Notes: generated by a model from the letters alone, not told the origin. 64,000 nucleotides of DNA from Ruminococcaceae bacterium OttesenSCG-928-O06 (GCA_030265505.1 JAJDGD010000001.1:1-64000), one strand, 5' to 3'. Counted from the stretch's first letter, positions 51,249-60,005 are shown. Made by a program: numbers and translations.

Positions 51249-51983
51249 TTACACCACAAAGCCACCGTTGGGGCACAGCACCTGCCCGGTGATGAAAGAC
51301 GCCGCGGGCGACGCCAGGAACAATACGGCCTGGGCTACCTCTTTGGGGGTGCCAAGGCGCCCCAGCGGGGTGGCGGCACACACGTCCTCTATCTCATCAG
51401 GGGTAAACCCCTCCATCATCGCCCCTTCTATGGCGCCGGGGGCCACACAGTTCACCCGCACGCCGCTGGGCCCCATCTCTTTGGCCAGCGCCTTGGTAAG
51501 CGCGATAACAGCCCCTTTTGCGGCGGAGTAGTGCACCTCGCACGCGGCCCCCACCTGCCCCCACATGGAGGCGACGTTGACGATGCTTCCCTCTTTGGCG
51601 CGCAGCATGGCCGGCAGGGCGCGGCGGCTGCACAAAAAGCTGCCGGTGGCGTGCACCGCCAGCATGCGCTCCCACTCGGCGGTGGTGATGTCGCAAAACA
51701 GCTTCTGGGTGGCATGGCCGGCACAGTTCACCAGCACTTGCACTGGGCCAAAGGCGGCCTCTGTTTGGGCAAACATGCGCTCCACGTCGGCCTCCTGGGC
51801 AACGTCGCCCTGCACCACAAGGCACTCGCCGCCCGCTTCCGCAAGGCTTTGCCCCAGCGCCTGGGCCCGTTGCGGGCGGGTGTGGCAGCCCAGCGCCACG
51901 CGGCAGCCGCCCTGCGCAAAACTGTGGGCAACCGCGGCGCCAATATCGCCCGAGGCCCCCGTTACAAGCACCACTTTATCCAT
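51249..51983 (-). CDS. Short-chain dehydrogenase/reductase (FabG-like)
   Basis: A 244-residue classical SDR: cofactor loop TGASGDIGAA at 8-17, NCAG at 86-89, catalytic S139, Y152 and K156 (YSAAK), and the PGAIEGAMMEGF substrate loop. It reduces or oxidises a hydroxyl/keto group with NAD(P)H. The sequence is FabG-like, but no fatty-acid genes are near, so the substrate is open. ATG 51981-51983 is preferred because GGGG lies close upstream; it overlaps the end of tadA by eight bases, so the two are translationally coupled. Confidence 0.9.
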   Translation of the reverse strand: MDKVVLVTGASGDIGAAVAHSFAQGGCRVALGCHTRPQRAQALGQSLAEAGGECLVVQGDVAQEADVERMFAQTEAAFGPVQVLVNCAGHATQKLFCDITTAEWERMLAVHATGSFLCSRRALPAMLRAKEGSIVNVASMWGQVGAACEVHYSAAKGAVIALTKALAKEMGPSGVRVNCVAPGAIEGAMMEGFTPDEIEDVCAATPLGRLGTPKEVAQAVLFLASPAASFITGQVLCPNGGFVV

Positions 51984-52467
51984 CGGCCCCATCCCCTTCG
52001 GGCAGTTTTTGTTCAGCACGTTTCTTGCGCAAACTCGCAAAAAAATCTTGCAGCAGCGCCGTGCTTTCTTCCTCCAGAAGCCCGCCCTGCACCACCGGCG
52101 CGTGGTTGAAAGGCAGGGCGAACAAGTCCGTCACCGAGCCGCAGCACCCGGCCTTTGGGTCTTTCGCACCGTACACCAACCTGCGGATGCGGCTGTTCAC
52201 CACCGCACCCGCGCACATGGGGCAGGGCTCCAGCGTCACATATAAATCGCACTGCCACAGCCGCCAGCCGCCCAGCTTTTTGCAGGCGGCCTCTATGGCC
52301 AACAGTTCTGCATGGGCCGTGGCGCTTTTGTCGGTCTCGCGCCGGTTGTGTGCGCGGGCCACCACCTGGCCGTCTTTGGCCACCACCGCCCCCACCGGCA
52401 CCTCGCCCTCGGCCACGGCAAGGCGCGCTTCCTCCAGGGCCAGGCGCATCAGTTCTGTGTCATTCAT
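51976..52467 (-). CDS. tadA: tRNA-specific adenosine deaminase
   Basis: A 163-residue zinc deaminase that converts A34 to inosine in tRNA-Arg(ACG). The zinc and proton-shuttle residues are H52-A-E54 and P81-C82-P-M-C85. The N-terminus (MRLALEEARLAVAEGEVPVG) and the C-terminal LQDFFASLRKKR are typical. Start ATG 52465-52467 follows GAGGAGG. It is downstream of the CPBP gene by ten bases and overlaps the SDR gene, so the three may form an operon. Confidence 0.93.
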   Translation of the reverse strand: MNDTELMRLALEEARLAVAEGEVPVGAVVAKDGQVVARAHNRRETDKSATAHAELLAIEAACKKLGGWRLWQCDLYVTLEPCPMCAGAVVNSRIRRLVYGAKDPKAGCCGSVTDLFALPFNHAPVVQGGLLEEESTALLQDFFASLRKKRAEQKLPEGDGADG

Positions 52468-52477
52468 CGCGCCCTCC

Positions 52478-53434
52478 TCAGCCAGATACCAGCCGCAAAA
52501 TACAATACCCCAACAGCGCCGCAAACCCCACCGCAAAGGGCACCACCCGGGCCAATAGTTTTATGCGCACCGCCGGGCGGCCCAACCCTTCGGGGGCGGC
52601 AGGCAGCTTCAGCCGGGGGCCCAGGCGGTACTGCCGCACCAGCCACACCGCTGCCAAAAACAGGGCGATAAGCGCCACCATCACCCACACCGTAATGGCA
52701 AAATACACCGTAGGCGCAAGTTTTTCTCTGGCCAGGGCCATCAGCCAGGCGTACAGGTTGTTGGCAAAATGCAACAGCACGCACGGCCGCAAAGAACGGC
52801 TTACCTCGCCCACATAACACAGCAGCAGGCTGAGGATAAACACCGTGGGCAGCTCCCACAAAGTGGCGTGCATCAGGGTGAACAGCACCGAAGTAAGCAG
52901 GATGGCAAACCCCGGGCCCCACACGCGCAGCAGGCCCTGGATGCACCCGCGGAACAGGATTTCTTCTAAAAGAGGCGCCGCAACGCATATTGTTAAAAAA
53001 TAGAACAGATGTCCTAAAATAGTGGCGGGCAAAGCATCCGGTGTGGCGGCCCCGCCCCCTGCAAAAAACAACACCAGGTTGCGCAGGATGTTGGACAGGG
53101 AGTTTGCCGCCACCATAAGGCCCAAAAATAGCGGCAATAAGACTAAAACCGGGATGCGCCCCTTGACGTTTACCAGCCGCAGGCCCAGCGGGCGGCCCTG
53201 ATGCAGCAAAAAGGCGATAGGCGGCAAAAAGGCCAGCAGGCTGGCCAGCAGGTTGTACAACCCCCAGACCCACTCGGGCGCGGCATCGGCGGCATCCGTG
53301 CCGGGGAAAGCCGCCTGTATCAGGCGGGGGCCCAGGCTGCCGGCAACAAGGGAAAGCAGTACCACCAGCACCAGTGCCATGCCCACCAGTGCCGCCTGCC
53401 GCGTGCCCGTTTGCTCTGTTTGCCGCCTGGCCAT
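52478..53434 (-). CDS. CPBP (Abi/CAAX-type) intramembrane protease
   Basis: A 318-residue polytopic protein with about eight membrane segments and the three CPBP motifs: E157-E158-x-x-x-R162, F185-x-x-x-H189 and H222-x-x-x-N226. These residues form the glutamate/histidine active site. Members process CAAX proteins in eukaryotes and, in bacteria, bacteriocin immunity or unknown substrates. No bacteriocin gene is close by. ATG 53432-53434 follows GAGGGGG. It is first in a run with tadA and the SDR gene. Confidence 0.9.
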   Translation of the reverse strand: MARRQTEQTGTRQAALVGMALVLVVLLSLVAGSLGPRLIQAAFPGTDAADAAPEWVWGLYNLLASLLAFLPPIAFLLHQGRPLGLRLVNVKGRIPVLVLLPLFLGLMVAANSLSNILRNLVLFFAGGGAATPDALPATILGHLFYFLTICVAAPLLEEILFRGCIQGLLRVWGPGFAILLTSVLFTLMHATLWELPTVFILSLLLCYVGEVSRSLRPCVLLHFANNLYAWLMALAREKLAPTVYFAITVWVMVALIALFLAAVWLVRQYRLGPRLKLPAAPEGLGRPAVRIKLLARVVPFAVGFAALLGYCILRLVSG

Positions 53435-53500
53435 CGCCGCCCCCTCACTTTGTCTTTACTGCCATGATAGAGAAACCCGGGCAGATTGTCAATGCAAGGC

Positions 53501-53529
53501 TTGACAGGGCTTTCGGTGCGTCTTATACT
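53501..53529 (+). promoter_or_regulatory. Strong promoter of the 141-residue orphan gene
   Basis: TTGACA (53501-53506), 17-base spacer, TATACT (53524-53529); start codon 55 bases downstream. Confidence 0.78.
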
Positions 53530-53583
53530 AAATTCAGATGTTAAAACAACTGGTGTATTATTTTCTCAAACGGAGGGACTCTC

Positions 53584-54009
53584 ATGATCATAACCGTAGA
53601 TGAGATTGTACAAAGCACCACCGGCGGCTTTGCCCAAAAATATCCCCATTTTAAGGAGTTCCAAACCGCAGAGGCCTACTTCCCCTACTGGAAGCTGTGC
53701 CTGCAAGCCTTGCAAGACCGCGACCTTCTGGGCCACATCATCTTTTGCAACGATCTGTTCGGCATCCCCCCGGTGAAAACCTTTTTGTGCTATTTTGCCC
53801 CCCAGCTGCAGGAGATTACCGCCCGCGAGGATGCCCGCCTGGACGATTTTGTGAAGAAGGCAATCGGCGCGGTGTGGGGCTATGTATTCAAGGTGGTATT
53901 CTCCTATGCCCAGCAGAAAAGCGTGTCTGTCTCTTTAAACCGGATGTTTATGGTAAAAACGGCCACCTGCTATTTGCAGCCCCAAAAAACCCTGGTACTG
54001 GCCTACTGA
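53584..54009 (+). CDS. Protein of unknown function (141 residues)
   Basis: No family recognised. The protein begins MIITVDEIVQSTTGGFAQKY and is rich in aromatic residues (YFPYWKLC, FLCYFAPQ, WGYVFKVVFSYAQ). It has no signal peptide; one amphipathic or weakly hydrophobic helix lies near residues 95-107. Start ATG 53584 follows CGGAGGGA. It has its own near-consensus promoter and no operon partner, so it is probably expressed on its own. Codon use resembles the chromosome, not the mobile element. Confidence 0.7.
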   Translation: MIITVDEIVQSTTGGFAQKYPHFKEFQTAEAYFPYWKLCLQALQDRDLLGHIIFCNDLFGIPPVKTFLCYFAPQLQEITAREDARLDDFVKKAIGAVWGYVFKVVFSYAQQKSVSVSLNRMFMVKTATCYLQPQKTLVLAY

Positions 54010-54031
54010 GAGAAAATTTGCCCGCTGCCCC

Positions 54032-54060
54032 TTGCGGCGCGGCGCGAACTGTATTATACT
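54032..54060 (+). promoter_or_regulatory. Promoter of tRNA-Leu
   Basis: TTGCGG (54032-54037), 17-base spacer, TATACT (54055-54060). Confidence 0.65.
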
Positions 54061-54094
54061 ATAAACGTTGCCGCGCACTGCGCGTGCAGCACAT

Positions 54095-54180
54095 GCCGGT
54101 GTGATGGAATTGGCAGACGTGCTTGACTCAAAATCAAGTGTCCATTGGACGTGCCGGTTCGAGTCCGGCCACCGGCACCA
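54095..54180 (+). tRNA. tRNA-Leu (anticodon CAA)
   Basis: An 86-base tRNA with CCA encoded. The acceptor stem is GCCGGTG/CACCGGC, and the anticodon arm CTTGA-CTCAAAA-TCAAG has anticodon CAA (54129-54131), reading UUG. A long variable arm (class II) and GGTTCGAGTCC in the T arm support leucine. It is followed by a terminator at 54195 and has a promoter at 54032-54060. Confidence 0.97.
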
Positions 54181-54194
54181 TCCGTTGGTCCATC

Positions 54195-54225
54195 AAAAAT
54201 GCCGTGGGTTATCTGCGGCATTTTT
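54195..54225 (+). terminator. Terminator of tRNA-Leu
   Basis: AAAAATGCCG (54195-54204) pairs with CGGCATTTTT (54216-54225) around an 11-base loop. Confidence 0.82.
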
Positions 54226-54356
54226 GGCGGGGCCGGCGAATGTCGTGCAACTGGCCCCTTGGCATGGCGGCTTTTTTCCCGGCACGACAAATGCTGCACC
54301 GCCTTGCAGCAGTGGCCGCCATGCGCGGCCGCAAACCGTTTGCGCAGGCAGATGCC

Positions 54357-54388
54357 ATGCCCCGCAGGGAAGCTTCCCTGCGGGGCAT
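54357..54388 (+). terminator. Perfect 32-bp palindrome upstream of the membrane-protein pair
   Basis: ATGCCCCGCAGGGAAG is followed by its exact reverse complement. The stem is very stable and GTTTGTTAC follows, so it may be a second terminator or a regulatory hairpin in the leader of the gene at 54438. Confidence 0.5.
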
Positions 54389-54437
54389 GTTTGTTACACG
54401 CCGCGCTTTCACCCACCCATTTTTGCGGAGACACCTT

Positions 54438-55070
54438 TTGGAAAAACTGCGACAATTTGTAAAAAAGCGCCCCGGCCTTGCCTTGGTGGTGGCGTTTTAC
54501 CTGCTGGGCATACTGGGGCTGTTTGTGGTGCAGCTGGGGGAGTTTGTGGTAAACCGCGTGCTGTACGTCACGGGCACCCTGGCCCCGGCAGAGCTTACTT
54601 TGGAGGACTTTGACCTGCTGGATTTGGAGGCCGACGGCGACGTGCTGCTGGTGCTGAGTGCCGACCCCCAGATGCTGCTGAAGGACACAAGCCGCCGGGT
54701 GGAAAACCTGGTGGTGGATTTTGCCTACCGCCACCAGCCGCGGCAAAGCAGCGTATACTGGGCCGCGCTTGGGCAAGACTATTCCCGCACGAAGATTGCC
54801 TATTCCCAAAACGCACAACACCAGGTGTATTACCTGCCCGTAACCGGCCGCCAAAGCCTGCGGTTTGACCCCGACAGCCTGAACGGCAACCATATCACCG
54901 TCGGGCGCATCGCCATTAACCAGCCGCGGCCCCTGTGGGCCTTCTTTGTGCCCGGCATGGCGCGCATTGTTTTGGTGGTGGTGGTGCCCGGCCTTGCGGC
55001 AAGCGCCCTTTCTATCCTCTTCCAGGCGCTGGGCCCGCGCCGCAAGGGAAAGGCGGGTACCGGCTTATGA
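54438..55070 (+). CDS. Membrane protein of unknown function, coupled to a putative GT-C protein
   Basis: A 210-residue protein with membrane segments at about 14-36 and 175-197, and an extracytoplasmic domain of about 130 residues between them (ELTLEDFDLLDLEADGDVLL, RQSLRFDPDSLNGNHIT). No family is recognised. TTG 54438-54440 is taken as start because GGAG lies seven bases upstream. Its stop overlaps the next start by four bases (ATGA), so the two proteins are likely made together, perhaps as a complex. Confidence 0.65.
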   Translation: MEKLRQFVKKRPGLALVVAFYLLGILGLFVVQLGEFVVNRVLYVTGTLAPAELTLEDFDLLDLEADGDVLLVLSADPQMLLKDTSRRVENLVVDFAYRHQPRQSSVYWAALGQDYSRTKIAYSQNAQHQVYYLPVTGRQSLRFDPDSLNGNHITVGRIAINQPRPLWAFFVPGMARIVLVVVVPGLAASALSILFQALGPRRKGKAGTGL

Positions 55071-57043
55071 CGGACTTTCGTATTCTGATAGCCTTTGCCG
55101 CTTTATGCGCTGTGGCGCTATTTTATGTGTCCCTGGGGGTAAAGGGGGCATTGGCCCCCTTCTGCGCCGCCTGCACCGCCATCGTCTGGTTCTCGCTAAT
55201 GGGGGCCGTGGGGCTGCTGCGGGTAGGGGGCTGGCTGTTTTATCTTGCCGCGGCGGCGGCCGTGGTGTGGCTTATTTTGCGGCATGGCCAGGGCAAAAAA
55301 CCCCTGGCCGCACCAGGCTTTGGCTTTTGGTTTTTTGTGGGGGCGGGCCTTGCGCTGATGCTTCTCCTGTACATCCGCCAGCCGCTATTCCTCTATTGGG
55401 ACGAGTTCAGCTTTTGGGGCGCGGCGGGCAAACTTACCAAACTTACCGACACCCTCTTCCCCGTGGCCGAGATTGGCTGGGCGGCACCCTCCACCCAAAA
55501 GCCGGGGCTGGTGGTGTTCAGCTACTTCTTCCAGTTTTTCGGCAACGGCTTTTCCGAATGGCAAACCTACGCCGCAAGCGATGTATTTATGGTGGCGGGC
55601 CTGGCCACGGTGCTGGGCGCCTTTGACAAAAACAAGCACTGGAACGCCGCATTACCCCTGATGCTGGTATTGTTTTTGGTGCCCTTTGCCTTCCGGCACG
55701 GCATCCCCACGCAAATCGTCTCCACGGTTTATATGGACTCCACCGCGGAACTGCCCCTGGGCTGCGCCTTTGGCGCCACGCTGGCGATGTGGTTTGGGGG
55801 CGAGCGCGGGCGCCTGCGCGGCATGGGCCCGGTGTGCCTGGGCCTGGCGTGCCTTGTGCTGCTGAAAGACGCCGCGCTGATGTTTGCCCTGGTGGCCGCC
55901 GTGCTGGTGGCGTGCGACTATTTGTGCACACCCCAGGACAATCGTCCTAAACTGCGTGGGCGGCTGGGGGGCGCGGCGGCGCGGCTGGGCCTGGGGCTTT
56001 TCTGCGTGGCGGCGGTGTTCCTTTTGTGGGACGCGTACGCTGCCTCGGTTATTGGCACAAGCCGGCTGGAGGACGTGGGCGGCACCGCCCAAACGGGCAT
56101 GCTGCAAATGCCCCTGCTGTTTGTACAGGACCTTCTACGCCCCGAGAAAAGCGAGATATTCACCACGGTTACAAGTGGCATGGTGCAGTACTTTTTTATG
56201 CGCAACAACATGTTTGGCAGCGGCTTTACCGCAATGCTGGGCATGCTGAGCATACTGGGGGCCACCGCGCTGTTTTTGTGCCCAAAGCGCAGCGCTTTGC
56301 GCCGCCAGTGCATTGTGTTCGGCATTTTCTCCACCCTGGGTTTTGCCGCGTACTATCTTTTCCTCACCCTCAGCTACCTGTACATCCTCTCCCCCATCGA
56401 GGCGCGGCGCCTTGCCAGCTATGACCGATATGTATACCCCTTTTACATGGGCCTGTTTTTGGTGGTGTTGTTTTTGGCCTGCCGGGGCCTTGCGGCGGCA
56501 AAACGCCGCCCGGCCGCTGCGGGCAAGGCAGTTTTGGTGGTGTTGGCCGCAGGGCTGCTGGTGCGCACCTGGCAGTTTGTGCCACTACAATATTCGGTGC
56601 TGGGCGTACCGCAAGAGGAATACAGCGAGCGGCTGGAGTTCAACCGCAATGTGGCCCACCTGAAAAGCCGGCTGGACCCCGACGGCAAAACCTTTATAGT
56701 AACCAGCCAGGACGAAGGCATGCGCCTGTACATGTATGTGCACGAGATGCTTCCCCTGCGCACAGACTACAGCTATGGCGGCGGCGGGCGCCTGCGGGTG
56801 AAAAAGCCCGGGCCCGACGGTACCTCCCAGGTGGTGGAGGTGACCTTGGCCGAGTTTGAAGAGTATTTGGCCGAGAGCGGCTGCACCACGCTGTATTTTG
56901 ATTCCATCAACGCCATTTTTATAGAGAACTACGGCTCGCTGTTCAGCGACGGGCTGCAGGGCGCCGCCGAAGACCGCACGCTTTTGTACAGCATCTCTGT
57001 GCAAGACGGCCATGTTTGGATGGAGCCTGTGCTGGACGGCTGA
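55067..57043 (+). CDS. Polytopic membrane protein, possible GT-C type glycosyltransferase
   Basis: A 658-residue protein with about twelve membrane segments and a soluble C-terminal domain of about 120 residues. After the third or fourth segment an external loop reads YWDEFSFWG, placed like the catalytic D-E motif of GT-C glycosyltransferases that use polyprenyl-phosphate sugars. This resemblance is only in topology and one motif, so the call is tentative. ATG 55067 overlaps the stop of the gene before it. The pair may decorate a cell-surface polymer or lipid. A terminator shared with the convergent luxR-type gene follows at 57109. Confidence 0.55.
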   Translation: MTDFRILIAFAALCAVALFYVSLGVKGALAPFCAACTAIVWFSLMGAVGLLRVGGWLFYLAAAAAVVWLILRHGQGKKPLAAPGFGFWFFVGAGLALMLLLYIRQPLFLYWDEFSFWGAAGKLTKLTDTLFPVAEIGWAAPSTQKPGLVVFSYFFQFFGNGFSEWQTYAASDVFMVAGLATVLGAFDKNKHWNAALPLMLVLFLVPFAFRHGIPTQIVSTVYMDSTAELPLGCAFGATLAMWFGGERGRLRGMGPVCLGLACLVLLKDAALMFALVAAVLVACDYLCTPQDNRPKLRGRLGGAAARLGLGLFCVAAVFLLWDAYAASVIGTSRLEDVGGTAQTGMLQMPLLFVQDLLRPEKSEIFTTVTSGMVQYFFMRNNMFGSGFTAMLGMLSILGATALFLCPKRSALRRQCIVFGIFSTLGFAAYYLFLTLSYLYILSPIEARRLASYDRYVYPFYMGLFLVVLFLACRGLAAAKRRPAAAGKAVLVVLAAGLLVRTWQFVPLQYSVLGVPQEEYSERLEFNRNVAHLKSRLDPDGKTFIVTSQDEGMRLYMYVHEMLPLRTDYSYGGGGRLRVKKPGPDGTSQVVEVTLAEFEEYLAESGCTTLYFDSINAIFIENYGSLFSDGLQGAAEDRTLLYSISVQDGHVWMEPVLDG

Positions 57044-57108
57044 TGCCGCGCCGCCTGCTTCCTTGCAAAGCGCCCGCAAAGATGCCCGCCGCTCTTTCAT
57101 AAAAATTG

Positions 57109-57160
57109 AAAAGCATCTGCCAAATTCACGCAAGCACGTTGCGGGGTGGTAGATGCTTTT
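57109..57160. terminator. Bidirectional terminator between the membrane pair and the luxR-type gene
   Basis: AAAAGCATCT pairs with AGATGCTTTT (13 bp when GCC/GGT is included) around a 26-base loop, with T runs on both strands (TTTTTTT at 57157-57163). Confidence 0.75.
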
Positions 57161-57221
57161 TTTGTCGCCCTCTGCAAAAAGGCACTTTTTGCTTTTAGCG
57201 GGCACTCGCAATGGCTGCCTG

Positions 57222-59774
57222 CTACGCCCCCGGCCACTGCACCTCGGGGCCTATGATGCCCTGCACCATGGCAATATGCACGGCGTCGGCGCGGTTCAGC
57301 GCGCCCAGCTTTGTGTAGATGTTGCCCATGTGCTTTTTCACGCCGTTCACGCTGATGCCCATCAGCTGCGCAATCTCCTCGCGGGTAAGGCCCTGGGTCA
57401 TGTACTCCATCACCATCTTTTCCCGCTGGGTAAGCGTGGTGTTGCGCGGCGGTTTTAGGTTGTTTTCCTCGGCGTGGGTACGGGCCATGGCCTGGCCCCG
57501 CTTTGTAATAGACGCCGCCGCCGCGTACACCTCCTCCAGCCACTGCATGTCATAGTCAAACGCCGCCGCCAGCCCGCCTACTGCATCTATCAGCCGCAGG
57601 GCAGTTTTCCCATACTCCACCAGCACCATCTGCATGTCGTTTGGATATACCATCTCGTACACCTGCTTGAAGTGCCGGGCCGATTCCTCCTCGTCGCCGG
57701 CGGCCAGCAGGTTGCCTGCCATCATAATGTGCGTTTGCGCCCGCGCCAGCCACAGCCCGCGCTCGGCAAATGCGGCATCCAGCTGCGCCAGGTGGGCACG
57801 GGCCTGCTCGCGCTCTCCCCAGGCTTCCAGGTAGCCCGCCACAACCAGGTTCAGCCGGCCCAGGCCGTAGGGCGTGGGGGGGCTGGGGTACACGTTTTGC
57901 CGTATCCAGTCCTCCATGCGCTTTGTGTCCCCCACGCGCAGGTAAAACCAGGCGCGGGCGCTGTCTCGCAGCAGGTGCAGCTGCTGCGGCACGGTGTTGT
58001 CTGCATACAGAACAAGCCTTTCCAGAAAATACTGGGCCTTGGTGTAGTCTCCGTAATACACGCAAATGCGCATCAGCACCCAGCAGGCGTTGCAAATGAT
58101 ATCGTGTTGCTCGCATAAGCGGGCCTTTTGCAGGGCCTGGTAGCTGTACTCCCGGGCCTTGTCCATGTCTCCGCTATAATAGCAGGCCTCGGCGGCAAAC
58201 AGGCTTTCCAGGCCGTGGCCGCCGCCGTTATATACGTTGTCGGCGTCTGGGGCGGCGGCAAATATCGCCTCCAGGGTCTTTTTCAGTTCCCCCACCCGGC
58301 TGGTGGGCAAAAACAGGGTGCTGTTGTTGCCCACCACCAGCACTTGTTTGTCCCGCAGGCTGCTGCCGTCCGGCAACAGGGCCGCCGCTTTTTTCAAAAG
58401 GATGCGCCCCGTGTCCTCGTTCTTCAAAAAGGCGATATCTGCCAGGGCGGTGTACACGTTGCCCAAAAGCTGCTGCTTTTCCTCGCACATGGCGGCGTTT
58501 GCCTCCAGCTGCAAGGCCATGGGCTGCAAAAGCTCTCTGGCCTCGTTCAGGCGCATGTTGTTGATGTACAGGCTGGCGCGGGCAAAGTCTGCTATAGGGT
58601 TTGCCTGGCAATAGTCTGCCGGCAGGTGGGCCAGCATGTCCAGCAGGCCCTCGGCGGTATGGGCATCCACAGCGCCCTTGGGCAGGCGGAACAGCGCCTG
58701 CAAAAAGGCGTCGTAGTCGTGCGCCCGCCAAAAGGCTTCTATGGCCTCGCCGGGCAGGCCATTCTCCATAAACCAGTCCCCGGCATAGCGCTGCGTTTGG
58801 CAGCGCTCGGCTTCATCCAGCAGGCTTTGCCGGTTCGTCAAAAAATCCCTGTACAGCGTTTGCCAGGTGAACAGCTTCGCCGTGTAGTCATAGTCCAAAA
58901 AAATGTTCTTTGCCAGTTCGTCCACCGTGCCGTGGGCGTCCTTTGGCGCAATGTGCTTCACAATCTCCAGGGGAAAACGCGCGAACAGGGACAGATGCAC
59001 CAGCAGCCGGCGCATAGCCGCTGGATAGTTCTGATAATACCGGGTCTCAAACAGCTCTGCCGCCAGCTGCAAATAGCCTTTGTCCGCAAGGGCTTCCTCC
59101 AGGGGCTTACCCTTGTCACAAATGGTGTGTACCGCCATGGGCCAGCCCGCCGTGGCCTGGCACAGGGTGTGCGCCTGGCCCTCGGCCAGGTGTATGCCTC
59201 TCGCCTCAAACAACTGGGCAATCTCCTGCGCGGTGTAGGCAAGGTCCTGCATGGAGATGCGCAGCTGCCCGCCGTCGGGCTTCAGGCCCCCAAAGGGCAG
59301 CTTTTCGTTGCTGATGAGCACCAGCGTGCTGTTTTTCGGCATTTGATACATCAGTTCGTCAAAATAGTGGCGAACCCAAACAGACTTCACATGCTCGAAG
59401 TTGTCCACCACCATCACCAGTGGCTCGCCCTTCTCCAAATGCGGCAAAAACACCTGCCAGCAGTGCTCGGTTTGGGCGGCATTTTCCGGCGGGGGCAGGG
59501 CCTGCAGCTGCTGCGCAAGTTCGGGCATCTCCCAGTGCACAGCCTGCACCAGGCTGTGCCAAAAATGCTGGGCCTCGTTGTCCCGCGGGGCAAACGGCAA
59601 CCACACCACCCGGGCAGACAAGCTTTTTGCAAAGCCCGAAACCACATGTGTTTTGCCATAGCCCGGCCCCGCCACCACGGTGATGAGCGGCTGGCCCATG
59701 CCGGCATACAGCATGTCGTATATGCGGGTGCGGGGGAACAAATTTCCCCGCACCGGAAGAAATCCTCTGTTCAC
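57222..59774 (-). CDS. LuxR family regulator, MalT/LAL type
   Basis: An 850-residue regulator. An N-terminal STAND-type NTPase has Walker A AGPGYGKT at 35-42 and MVVDNFEHV as Walker B. The middle (about 350-780) is a long TPR-like helical region, and the C-terminal LuxR helix-turn-helix contains LTQREKMVMEYMTQGLTREE and GISVNGVKKHMGNIYTKLG. Such proteins oligomerise on ATP and an inducer to activate transcription. Start GTG 59772-59774 follows GAGGGG. It is divergent from the EAL gene, and a perfect 20-bp palindrome between them is the probable binding site. The inducer is unknown. Confidence 0.9.
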   Translation of the reverse strand: MNRGFLPVRGNLFPRTRIYDMLYAGMGQPLITVVAGPGYGKTHVVSGFAKSLSARVVWLPFAPRDNEAQHFWHSLVQAVHWEMPELAQQLQALPPPENAAQTEHCWQVFLPHLEKGEPLVMVVDNFEHVKSVWVRHYFDELMYQMPKNSTLVLISNEKLPFGGLKPDGGQLRISMQDLAYTAQEIAQLFEARGIHLAEGQAHTLCQATAGWPMAVHTICDKGKPLEEALADKGYLQLAAELFETRYYQNYPAAMRRLLVHLSLFARFPLEIVKHIAPKDAHGTVDELAKNIFLDYDYTAKLFTWQTLYRDFLTNRQSLLDEAERCQTQRYAGDWFMENGLPGEAIEAFWRAHDYDAFLQALFRLPKGAVDAHTAEGLLDMLAHLPADYCQANPIADFARASLYINNMRLNEARELLQPMALQLEANAAMCEEKQQLLGNVYTALADIAFLKNEDTGRILLKKAAALLPDGSSLRDKQVLVVGNNSTLFLPTSRVGELKKTLEAIFAAAPDADNVYNGGGHGLESLFAAEACYYSGDMDKAREYSYQALQKARLCEQHDIICNACWVLMRICVYYGDYTKAQYFLERLVLYADNTVPQQLHLLRDSARAWFYLRVGDTKRMEDWIRQNVYPSPPTPYGLGRLNLVVAGYLEAWGEREQARAHLAQLDAAFAERGLWLARAQTHIMMAGNLLAAGDEEESARHFKQVYEMVYPNDMQMVLVEYGKTALRLIDAVGGLAAAFDYDMQWLEEVYAAAASITKRGQAMARTHAEENNLKPPRNTTLTQREKMVMEYMTQGLTREEIAQLMGISVNGVKKHMGNIYTKLGALNRADAVHIAMVQGIIGPEVQWPGA

Positions 59775-59811
59775 GGCGTCATCCCCTCGGTGCCGGCATT
59801 TTCCCAAACAA

Positions 59812-59817
59812 AGTATA
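59812..59817 (-). promoter_or_regulatory. Extended -10 of the luxR-type gene
   Basis: On the minus strand TGGTATACT gives an extended -10 (TG-n-TATACT). No good -35 is present (TGGCAA at 17 bases). Confidence 0.45.
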
Positions 59818-59860
59818 CCATACTTGTAGGAATTTTGCCACTTGCAGGATTTTCTCCATG

Positions 59861-59880
59861 CGGTACCCGTACGGGTACCG
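59861..59880 (+). promoter_or_regulatory. Perfect 20-bp palindrome, likely LuxR-type activator site
   Basis: CGGTACCCGT-ACGGGTACCG lies between the divergent luxR-type and EAL genes. Its centre (59870.5) is about 42.5 bases before the expected start of the EAL transcript, the usual class II activator position. Confidence 0.65.
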
Positions 59881-59900
59881 TGTGGCCAAAGGGAACCGTT

Positions 59901-59906
59901 TATACT
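59901..59906 (+). promoter_or_regulatory. -10 element of the EAL gene promoter
   Basis: TATACT with no -35 of its own (CCGTGT at the -35 place). This fits an activator-dependent promoter under the palindrome at 59861-59880. Confidence 0.55.
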
Positions 59907-60005
59907 ACAAAAGGAAGTTTCCGTGCCATTGCCCAACCGCCAAAAGCACATACAAACGGCTATTTGTATGAAGAATTTCACCATTTTTTGAAGAAAGGTA
60001 CCACT

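Noticed and set aside
54095-54438. tRNA-Leu as an integration site
   Set aside because: No repeat of the tRNA 3' end was found downstream and no integrase is near; the only integrase belongs to the guaA element.
58128-60005. Long plus-strand open frame upstream of the EAL gene
   Set aside because: It is a reverse-strand shadow of the LuxR-type gene. The EAL protein has a clear SD and family start at 60006, and the upstream translation is His/Gln/Arg-rich with no family similarity.
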